Positions 7,762-15,222 of a DNA stretch of 64,000 bases are shown here, in pieces. The stretch is from assembly GCA_034440255.1 (NCBI GenBank), contig JAWXBU010000154.1, positions 1-64,000 of the forward strand, given 5' to 3'. Position 1 is the first letter of the stretch. Each line of letters starts with the position of its first letter. Position numbers and translations under genes: made by a program. The notes beneath the pieces were generated by a model. It searched no databases, was not told the DNA's origin, and was given only the letters and a program-made list of their open reading frames with translations. Origin of the DNA: JAEUIA01 sp034440255 (GTDB lineage: Bacteria; Planctomycetota; UBA1135; GCA-002686595).

Positions 7762-8519
7762 CAGTATTGCGAACGCAATGGATCGCGTTCGCGCGACGCA
7801 ACGGGCCTACGCCAATTCGAGTCCACGCGTCGTCGAGATGCGAACCACGAGAACGGCACGAGCAGCGTCCAGTAGAAGATCCACAACACGACGCGCCCGA
7901 ACGATGCGGCTGCACGTGCACCGAAGCGTTTCCACGCACCGAAGAAGCGCGAAGCGCGCGCGGCTCGGAGCCCCGCCTTCACTTCCGAAGCGCGACCGGC
8001 AGTTCGCCAGCGCTCGAGAGTCTTGCCGGTGTACGCGACGTGGAATTTCTCGTCCTTCAGGATCGTTTCGAATACGGCGCGTGTCTCGGCGTCGTCGTGC
8101 AGAGCGTCGCGATGACGTTGGAAGAGTTCCGCTGCCCGACGTTCGGCGACGTGCAACATCGCTACGTACGCGACTTCGCCGAGTTCGTCGCACAGTCCGA
8201 ACGTGAACGAGCCGTGCGCATCCGCAGCATCGCCGCCGCGCGCTCGAGCCAAGTCGTACGGTCGCGACGACTCCAGTTCGGCTACGTCGCCCGATTTCGC
8301 ACGCAACGCGCGCGCGCGCGTCCGAAACAGTTCAGCGTGACGCACTTCGTCGTCAGCATGCAGCGTCAGAGCTTTGACGAGCTCGGGATCGCTCACCCGC
8401 CGAGCCGCAGCTCTCAAGTCGAGACCGCCGCCCTCCTCCGTCTTCGAAAAGCTCTCGAGCGTGCGGATCTTGCGCGAGGGATCGGCCCACAATTGCCGAC
8501 AATTCTTGCGCGAAATCAC
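7761..8519 (-). CDS. Ferritin-like (diiron) protein with C-terminal membrane segment
   Basis: 252 residues. A four-helix-bundle pattern is visible: Glu-rich helix near residues 20-25 (KTEE), ExxH in ADDEVRHAEL, a Glu in the helix DELGEVAYVAM, and a second ExxH in KDEKFHVAY, which together would supply a diiron site. A hydrophobic segment follows at about 210-230 with an Arg-rich tail, so the bundle is likely membrane-tethered. The GTG start at 8519 overlaps the glycosyltransferase stop as GTGA and family similarity begins directly after it. It could be a diiron oxidase or hydroxylase, or a rubrerythrin-like protein. Setting in a glycan operon suggests a tailoring role (inference). Confidence 0.72.
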   Translation of the reverse strand: MISRKNCRQLWADPSRKIRTLESFSKTEEGGGLDLRAAARRVSDPELVKALTLHADDEVRHAELFRTRARALRAKSGDVAELESSRPYDLARARGGDAADAHGSFTFGLCDELGEVAYVAMLHVAERRAAELFQRHRDALHDDAETRAVFETILKDEKFHVAYTGKTLERWRTAGRASEVKAGLRAARASRFFGAWKRFGARAAASFGRVVLWIFYWTLLVPFSWFASRRRVDSNWRRPVASRERDPLRSQY

Positions 8520-10804
8520 CGCCAGGCTCCGATCGGGAACGAGCGCGGATAGTCGAGCCACGCGGTGCCGAACGCGATCCAGGCGAGTTCTTGTTGCGTC
8601 CATGCGCCGCGTGACAGATCGTCGACATCGTGGTTGTGTCGCAGCGCCGCTCCGAAACCGACCCACGCGGCCGCGCGGTGCTCGCCGGCGACCGCGCGCC
8701 GCAGAGATTCGATTTGATCACCCGAGTTGGTCGTCTCCGCCGCGCCCCAACCGAGACCGAAATAGAACTCGTCCCGCAGTTCTGTCGGTGTGGCGCTGGC
8801 GAATTCTGCGGCGAGCGAACGATCGATCGGCAGATCACGCGGTAACTCTCGGCCGCACGCGATGCCGAGTCCGCGGTAGAGGCAACCGACGAGACGCCGC
8901 GGCACGAGCGGTTCCAGTGCAGCTCCGCGTTCCAGAAAGCTGCGCGCCGAAACGACGAGCGGGAAGTTCGGGTCGAGCGCGAGGCCCTCGACGACGTACG
9001 GCGTGAGCGGATCCGTTGAATCACCCAGCGAGTTCAGCGATTCGCGCAAGCGCTCGACACCAGCGGCGCCGTCGGCTGACCCGCGTCGCATGTGAGAACC
9101 GATTCCTCGCGCGACGTCGATCGTGTGATCGAGCTCGAATCGCGAAACGATTTCGCGAATTCGATCCATACTCGACTCATCCGAACGGCCACGCAATTCG
9201 GCGGCCCAAGCCAAGCTGAATCCAAGTCCTTGGCACACGCGGCTCGCGTTGCGCGATTCGAAATTCGCGACGTCCGCTTCCATGTCGGCGACGACCCAAG
9301 GTCGGTCGCGGAACAACACGTTCGGGTAATACTCGAACCAAAAGCCCACGTACCGTGTGCCGAAATTGGAAGTGGCTCCGTCGAAACGCACCAGCGGCAA
9401 TGCGAACAGTCCCGTTGCGAATGCAGCGCCCGCGAGCAATCGTCCGAACACACGCAGACCGTTGGAAACGTCCGACCACAACCGACTGCTCGCGATCGCG
9501 ATCAAGAGTATCGCCCAGGCGACGTGCGGGACGAGGTAGCGATACTGACCGACTTCGACCGGCGCCGCGTAGGGTTTGAACTGGAAATCGAAGGTTGCCG
9601 CGAGGAACGAAATCATCGGCAGATGCACGAGCCAGATCGCCGTCTTCGCGTGCTCGAAGCGCGCGCGCTCGACACCGGTTGAGCGCTCGCCCGTCGTCGG
9701 AACGAACGAGCGCATTCCGCGCCACGCTGAACGTGCCACCACGAACCAAGCCACTGCGAAAACGGCGAGAAAGAATGCTCCTCCCCATGACGCGGGAATG
9801 CCGGCGAAGTCCTCGAAACACGCAGATTTGGGCACGATTTCTGTCCAAAACGCCAACCAGCGCGATACTAGATCCGCCAGGCTGGGCACGTGATGTTCGA
9901 GGAAGCGCATGCGCAAGAACTCGCGCTCGCGACCGCCCGAAGCGAGGTCGAGCCACAGCAGTGGAAGTACGCCGAGGCTGAACGTGGCCAGCGCGCTCGG
10001 AGCGTCGGCGAAGGATTTCTTCCATCCGCGCGCGACCACATGGACGAACAGCGCCGATACAACGGTCATCAGTGCGCCGGTGTAGACGAACACGGCGCAT
10101 CCCGCCGACAAACCCGTCCAGAAGAGTCCGCGCTTCGTCACTCCACGAGCGTGCATGTCGAAGAATGCGTTCAAGAACCACAACTGGAAGAACAGGTTCT
10201 CGAAGTGATTGCCTTTCGCGATCAGCGAGTACTTGAGCAGCACCGGCGGTGCGATCGCGAACAAGAACACGGCCAAGATCGCTGCGCGCCGATCGAAGTG
10301 TCGCGAGAGTAGTCGCCACACGAGCAGCAACGTGCCGACTCCGAGCAAGAGCGGAACCAGTTTGAGCGTCCAGTAGCTCGGCCCGAACAATGCGTACAAA
10401 GGTGCTGCGAGTAGCCCGACGACCAGGTGTCCACCGACGTTGTCGAAGTGGTCGGTGATCGCTGCGCCGCCGCGACCCTCGGGCACGACCATGGCGAGAT
10501 TGCCGATGGTGCCGAGCTCGAAGCTGGGCATGGCGACGGCGTCGAAATTCGTGTGCAGGATGGCCAATCGGAAACCGACGTACACCACGATCGCCGCGTA
10601 GAGCCAAACGAGGCTCTCACGCACGTTCGAAAACGGCGAGCCGGATGACGACGACGATGCGCGACTTGGCTGCGGCGCGGCGAGCACGCGGAATCCTTCG
10701 ACGCAGGAGAGAGGGCTCCGGCCACGCTCGGAAGAAGCGTGACTCGGAGCATCAAGTCTCTCGCCTGAGCGATCTCTGCGCAAGCATTGCACGGGTGGCC
10801 GCAT
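8516..10804 (-). CDS. Multi-spanning membrane glycosyltransferase (GT39/ArnT/PMT-like)
   Basis: 762 residues. After a hydrophilic N-terminus of about 60 residues come roughly 10-12 hydrophobic segments to about residue 450, then a soluble domain. DHFDNVGG in the first extracytoplasmic loop resembles the acidic loop of polyprenyl-sugar-dependent GT-C enzymes, where an Asp is catalytic; that is the basis for calling GT39-like. Donor and acceptor unknown. The true start is uncertain; VRESLVWLY, close to the first membrane segment, is an alternative. It heads the coupled group glycosyltransferase, ferritin-like, carbamoyltransferase. Confidence 0.7.
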   Translation of the reverse strand: MRPPVQCLRRDRSGERLDAPSHASSERGRSPLSCVEGFRVLAAPQPSRASSSSSGSPFSNVRESLVWLYAAIVVYVGFRLAILHTNFDAVAMPSFELGTIGNLAMVVPEGRGGAAITDHFDNVGGHLVVGLLAAPLYALFGPSYWTLKLVPLLLGVGTLLLVWRLLSRHFDRRAAILAVFLFAIAPPVLLKYSLIAKGNHFENLFFQLWFLNAFFDMHARGVTKRGLFWTGLSAGCAVFVYTGALMTVVSALFVHVVARGWKKSFADAPSALATFSLGVLPLLWLDLASGGREREFLRMRFLEHHVPSLADLVSRWLAFWTEIVPKSACFEDFAGIPASWGGAFFLAVFAVAWFVVARSAWRGMRSFVPTTGERSTGVERARFEHAKTAIWLVHLPMISFLAATFDFQFKPYAAPVEVGQYRYLVPHVAWAILLIAIASSRLWSDVSNGLRVFGRLLAGAAFATGLFALPLVRFDGATSNFGTRYVGFWFEYYPNVLFRDRPWVVADMEADVANFESRNASRVCQGLGFSLAWAAELRGRSDESSMDRIREIVSRFELDHTIDVARGIGSHMRRGSADGAAGVERLRESLNSLGDSTDPLTPYVVEGLALDPNFPLVVSARSFLERGAALEPLVPRRLVGCLYRGLGIACGRELPRDLPIDRSLAAEFASATPTELRDEFYFGLGWGAAETTNSGDQIESLRRAVAGEHRAAAWVGFGAALRHNHDVDDLSRGAWTQQELAWIAFGTAWLDYPRSFPIGAWR

Positions 10805-10931
10805 CGGCCGGTCTGTCCGCAGCGGCGCACAGGCACGCAGGAATCGCTGACCTGTCCGTTCATTCAGCAGTGCGCGTCGGGAGCGCGGTGGGACTGCGAA
10901 TCAGCGGTGACAGCCCAACAGCGGACGCACT

Positions 10932-11702
10932 TCACGAATTCGGACGCGTCGCACGCGCGTGCTCGGCGATCTCGCTCGTCGTCAGCGCACGCTGCCAAAT
11001 GCGCAAGTTGTCGACGGCTCCGCAATAGGCCTGGTTCTTCTCGAACCACGTCCCGATGCGCAGGGGAATTCCGGGCGTGAGCGCGATGCGACCATGAACA
11101 ACGCGTTGGTCGACGACGACACCGTCGACGAAGAGTCGTGCCATCGAGTCCATCTCGTCGAGCACGAGCGCGACGTGTTGCCAAGTTCCGTGACGAACAG
11201 CGCCGCCTTCGAGTCGTACGTGGCCGCCGCTCGAGCGCAAATCGGCGCGAAACGTCCAAGTCGACGGCAGTAGTGCGATCGTGAAATCGTCGGTGTGCGA
11301 CACGATGCTCTCAAGCAGCGCGCTGCCCGCGTACGGATTCTTCCAGTCGGCGACGTTGACGCTCAACTCGACGGCCAGTGCAGATGTGAGCGGCAGCGCG
11401 TCGACGTTCGTCACGTCGATCGAAGCTCCGGAGCCGTCGAAACGCACGGCCTCCCCATCGACTCCGTGCTCGAACGTGATGCCCGTCGGTGACGCACGAT
11501 GATCGACATCGATCCACGCGGCCGGCTCAGTCGAACGATCGAAGTCGAACTCGATCGCAATGCTGTCTTCACGCGGACGCGGCGCGCAAGCAGCGAAACA
11601 CGCGGACGAAACGAGTGCAGCGAAGTGGAGAGGGAAGCGCACGCTTGGACCATCGACACTCGGTAGCGGCAGACTTGCGATGAATTGGGGTCGCCCCGTC
11701 AT
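10932..11702 (-). CDS. Exported LamG/concanavalin-like domain protein, probable lipoprotein
   Basis: 256 residues. An N-terminal hydrophobic stretch with LVSSAC / CFAAC lipobox-like sites around residues 30-40 is followed by a jelly-roll LamG-like domain: DGEAVRFDGSGASIDV, WQHVALVLDE, ARLFVDGVVV and a terminal DNLRIWQRALTTSEIAEH, a standard LamG closing motif. It likely binds extracellular carbohydrate or protein, partner unknown. The ATG at 11702 is chosen because upstream codons in the open frame are Arg-rich and not signal-like. Same strand as the Kelch gene 212 bp upstream; the gap shows nothing else. Confidence 0.78.
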   Translation of the reverse strand: MTGRPQFIASLPLPSVDGPSVRFPLHFAALVSSACFAACAPRPREDSIAIEFDFDRSTEPAAWIDVDHRASPTGITFEHGVDGEAVRFDGSGASIDVTNVDALPLTSALAVELSVNVADWKNPYAGSALLESIVSHTDDFTIALLPSTWTFRADLRSSGGHVRLEGGAVRHGTWQHVALVLDEMDSMARLFVDGVVVDQRVVHGRIALTPGIPLRIGTWFEKNQAYCGAVDNLRIWQRALTTSEIAEHARATRPNS

Positions 11703-11914
11703 CCTGGCAGAGCGGGGCCCTCGCACGCGCACGACCGCACGGACCAGTACGCACGAGCATCGTGCGCACCCATCGAACGTCGCAATCGCCGACAGATTTG
11801 TCGCTCGAGCCACGCTCTCGCAAACACGGCGTGGGCCGCGAACGAACCTGGGCGCACAGCGCATGCCGCCGAGATTTCGAATCCGGACATGAACAGGCAG
11901 ACAAGTGCTTCAGG

Positions 11915-13864
11915 TCAACGTGTTCCAGGCGTGACGAACACGATGCGCAGCTTCGGATCACCCTCGACATGGGCCGACATGAGCACGAGCCGTTCGCGCA
12001 ATACGAACGCTTGCACATGCCGCATGGCGAGCGGTAGCTGCTCGACGAGCACACTCCACGCGTTCGTGCGCAGATCGTAGACCTCGATCGAGTCGTCCGG
12101 CGCGAGTTCGCCACCGCCACGACGCGAGGATCCACCGCACAAGTAGAGCTTGCCCGCGATCTCGACGAGCGTGGCCGAGGTTCTCGCCGCGCGAGGTGAT
12201 GCGATCGCGGTCGACGTCCCGCTGGCCAGGTCGATCGCTTCACAGTCGTCGACGAGCGCGAACTCTTCGCGCATGCCACCGACGAGGAAGAGCTTGCCGT
12301 CGACGACGGCGCTCCCGCAGGCACGCCGCGGCTTCGACAACGCGAAACCTGCGTCGCGCCAACCACGCGTCGGATCTTCGATGTCGAGGCGCATGACGTC
12401 GGTCGGATGAACGAACGCGTCGTCGCCGCGAACGGTGTCGTAGTCGAGTCCACCGCACGCGAACAAAACACCTGCGTGCTCGACGAGGACGAACTGGGTA
12501 CGGGGCGTCGGCAGCGTCAGCCGCGCGTCACGCGACCACCGCGACGCCGAGAAATCCCAGCGAAAACCGTTGTTTTGGGAGGCTGCGCGCTCGTCGATCA
12601 TGCCGAACCCGCCCAGCGCGATGCCTGACTTCGTGCCGGCGACGACCCAGGTCGAGAGCGATTGACGACGCACCGGCAGCGCGTCGCGAGGCGTCCACGC
12701 CAGCGTCGCTAGATCGAGTTCCGCGCACGCATCCTGGAAATCATCTGGTTCGAAATCGTGCTGCTTCAGACTGCGATTGCCGCCGAAGAAGAGCACGCGG
12801 TCGCCGTCGACGAGCACACCCATGCGATTGCGCGCAGCGAATGGCGCGTCGATCACGTGCGCCCTCACGACGGTGTTCGAACTGGATTCGACGAAGCGCT
12901 CGATGTGTTTCACGCGGCCGTTCGCTCGCATTTCGTCGATGCCGCCGAGGATCCAAGTCGCTCCATTCGAATCGGCGACCATCTGGTGGAAGAAGCGCGG
13001 AAACGTCAGCTCACCGACGCGCCTCCAATGCGTCGCGTCCAGATCGAGTCGCCAGATCGACCCATCCTTGCCGCTCGCGAGGACGTGATCGCCGACGGCG
13101 CACGCAGCGACGCCGAACGCTTCACCTGGAAACGCCGGTCCATCGCTCCACGCGCCCGACACAGGATCGAAGAACTCCACGAGCGGCGTGATGTCGCCGC
13201 CGGAATCCAGGCCTCCGATCGCTACGACGCGCTCGCCCAATCGAGCCGTGGTGAGGGCACGTCGCTTCGAGGGGGCCTTGAACGACTTCCAGGCGGAGTC
13301 GCGCGCCGCGAGGTCGAGCACGAGTGCGTCCTCGACGAATCGCGCTTTTTCGCCTGGAAAAAGCGTCCATCCACCGATCACGACGAGGCGCGACCCGACG
13401 ATCTCGGCATCGTGCGACGAGCGCGAGGTCGGTATGTCCAAGAGTTTCGTCCACTTACTCGTCAGCGTGTCGAAGCACATGACGTCGGTGACGCTGCGCA
13501 ACCGCGCCGGCTCACCGGGGGCATTGTCGGCGATCATGCCTCCGACGCGGACGAGGTCGTGCTGGACTGCAACAAGTGCGGCACCCTGCATCGCAACGCC
13601 GCCTTCGAGACGCTCGACGCGCGCAGTGTCGGCCAACTCGAAGCGCTCGAATACATCCGACTGCCCGGCAGCCGAGTAGTCGTGCGGCTTGCCGAAGTAT
13701 CCGCCGAAGACGTACAGACGCGAGTCGACGATGTCGGCGCCGAAGCTCGTGACGCCGCGCGACAATGAACCGATCGGCGCCGCGAGATGCGCGCCTGACT
13801 CGTACAAGCTGTCGTTCGAACCGATGAGGTGAGCGAGGGAAAGTGCGATCGAGAGCATGGTCAT
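11915..13864 (-). CDS. Secreted Kelch-repeat beta-propeller protein
   Basis: 649 residues with a short hydrophobic N-terminus, then at least ten Kelch-type units recognisable by paired glycines and a following aromatic or Trp: RLYVFGGYFG, RLVVIGGWT, RVVAIGGLDS, ATWILGGIDE, RVLFFGGNRS, LFACGGLDYD, KLFLVGGMRE, KLYLCGGSS. The count suggests two propellers or one large one. No enzyme motif is seen, so a binding role outside the cytoplasm is likely. The ATG at 13864 or 13858 could start; neither has a clear Shine-Dalgarno. Confidence 0.82.
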   Translation of the reverse strand: MTMLSIALSLAHLIGSNDSLYESGAHLAAPIGSLSRGVTSFGADIVDSRLYVFGGYFGKPHDYSAAGQSDVFERFELADTARVERLEGGVAMQGAALVAVQHDLVRVGGMIADNAPGEPARLRSVTDVMCFDTLTSKWTKLLDIPTSRSSHDAEIVGSRLVVIGGWTLFPGEKARFVEDALVLDLAARDSAWKSFKAPSKRRALTTARLGERVVAIGGLDSGGDITPLVEFFDPVSGAWSDGPAFPGEAFGVAACAVGDHVLASGKDGSIWRLDLDATHWRRVGELTFPRFFHQMVADSNGATWILGGIDEMRANGRVKHIERFVESSSNTVVRAHVIDAPFAARNRMGVLVDGDRVLFFGGNRSLKQHDFEPDDFQDACAELDLATLAWTPRDALPVRRQSLSTWVVAGTKSGIALGGFGMIDERAASQNNGFRWDFSASRWSRDARLTLPTPRTQFVLVEHAGVLFACGGLDYDTVRGDDAFVHPTDVMRLDIEDPTRGWRDAGFALSKPRRACGSAVVDGKLFLVGGMREEFALVDDCEAIDLASGTSTAIASPRAARTSATLVEIAGKLYLCGGSSRRGGGELAPDDSIEVYDLRTNAWSVLVEQLPLAMRHVQAFVLRERLVLMSAHVEGDPKLRIVFVTPGTR

Positions 13865-14004
13865 CACCGAGGAGACGAGAAACGAAACGAGGATGAAGAG
13901 GCCGAGATCGCAGTCGGATTTCGCGCCGACAGCTCCGGGTGCGGATTGGAGTGAGTCGTTTCCGCCGCGATCTCGGCCGTACGGTCAGCGCATCGGATGC
14001 GCGA

Positions 14005-15063
14005 TCAAGGAACCCACGTGACTTCGTTGCCGTTCGTGAGGTTGAACGTGGCGCTCGAACAGAAGCTGACGGCGTCGCGATACCACGCTTGGTAGACGAC
14101 GGTCGTGCCGGCGGTAGCGACTTGGCCGACCGTCGACAGCGGGGTGCCTGGTGTCGCAGGAAACAGCGAGAATCCCAGCACATTCGTGCTTACGCCGAGT
14201 CGCACGATGTTTCCCGCGACGCACAGGATTCCATCGCCGAACGCGAATCCCAGCCCGGCACTTTGTGCGGCAGAGCCTTGCAGATAGAGACAAGGCGCGC
14301 TCGGCATGTGCGCGACGGTGAGTACGAAGGAATCTGCTGCGAGGCTCGGGATGCCCAGCGAGCTCAAACGTCCGCCATTCAACGACACGGAGTTCGCGCA
14401 ACCGTTCGTGAGCGCTCCGTTGTTGCCGCACGGGCAAGCTGTGCCCGTTCCGTCGCCGGCGCAGACCGGCGTGCCGGGTGCGCATTGCGTGAGCACGTCG
14501 AGCAAGGCCGCATCGAAACTCATGTTCGGCGCGGATGCCGACCACTCGATACGGAACGAGGTCACGACTTCAGCGACGCTGGACAGATCCCAGCGGAAAT
14601 ACAGCTCGTCACGTTGCTGTGGCAGCTGAGCGAGCGGCACGAACTCAGTGGGGGCGAGCAGGATGTCCTGACCCTGCAGGTCGACGTAGATCAACGTGAA
14701 CGTCGCGATGCTGCGCGAATTGCCGAGCGTCGCCGTTTGCAACACCACTTGTTGAACGTCGTCCACGCCGCCATCGGCGAGCAAGAACTGTGACGGTGCA
14801 GACATGTGATAGATGTTGCCGGCACCGGCGAGAATGGCTCCGGGCACGGTCTGCGTGATCGTCACTGCGGTATCGGTCGAACCGGCGACGTCCGGGATGT
14901 TGGCGCCGTTGTAGGGCGAGCTGAACACCTCGAAGCCCGCGAACCGCGAGCACGGACCGCCGCGAAACGTGGGCGTGACGGCGGAGGTGAACCCCGCGGA
15001 GGCGATGGGAGAGAACGAGATCGCGACGAACAATGCGGCGATCCAGCAAGATTTCTGATTCAT
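14005..15063 (-). CDS. Secreted protein with C-terminal ACPCGN module
   Basis: 352 residues with a clear signal peptide (ending near ASA, residue 23). Residues 25-195 are a beta-rich domain I do not recognise. The last 150 residues start with GDGTGTACPCGNNG, continue through NGCANS, FGDGILC and YQAWYRD, and end at LTNGNEVTWVP. The same module ends the protein at 27976-30084. The module carries conserved cysteines and sits exactly at the C-terminus, as a sorting or anchoring domain would (inference). A Fur-box-like palindrome lies 69 nt upstream of the ATG, so iron-dependent regulation is possible. Confidence 0.85.
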   Translation of the reverse strand: MNQKSCWIAALFVAISFSPIASAGFTSAVTPTFRGGPCSRFAGFEVFSSPYNGANIPDVAGSTDTAVTITQTVPGAILAGAGNIYHMSAPSQFLLADGGVDDVQQVVLQTATLGNSRSIATFTLIYVDLQGQDILLAPTEFVPLAQLPQQRDELYFRWDLSSVAEVVTSFRIEWSASAPNMSFDAALLDVLTQCAPGTPVCAGDGTGTACPCGNNGALTNGCANSVSLNGGRLSSLGIPSLAADSFVLTVAHMPSAPCLYLQGSAAQSAGLGFAFGDGILCVAGNIVRLGVSTNVLGFSLFPATPGTPLSTVGQVATAGTTVVYQAWYRDAVSFCSSATFNLTNGNEVTWVP

Positions 15064-15131
15064 GGACTTCGACCGAGCACCCGGATCGAAGCACGGCGCG
15101 GTGTGCTTCGACGGCGAGAACGATGCTCTAA

Positions 15132-15148
15132 TTGAGAATCAGTCTCAA
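15132..15148. promoter_or_regulatory. Fur-box-like palindrome
   Basis: TTGAGAATCAGTCTCAA matches the 7-1-7 Fur-family pattern TGAnAATnATTnTCA closely, with perfect 6-bp outer arms. It lies midway between the divergent starts at 15063 (ACPCGN protein) and 15223 (kinase), so either or both could be controlled. Assignment to Fur rather than PerR or Zur is inference. Confidence 0.65.
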
Positions 15149-15222
15149 CACAAATCGTGGAAATCACGCGGTTTCGTGTCGATATCGGATCCGATGCGGT
15201 TCGGACGTACACTGCGAGGTCC

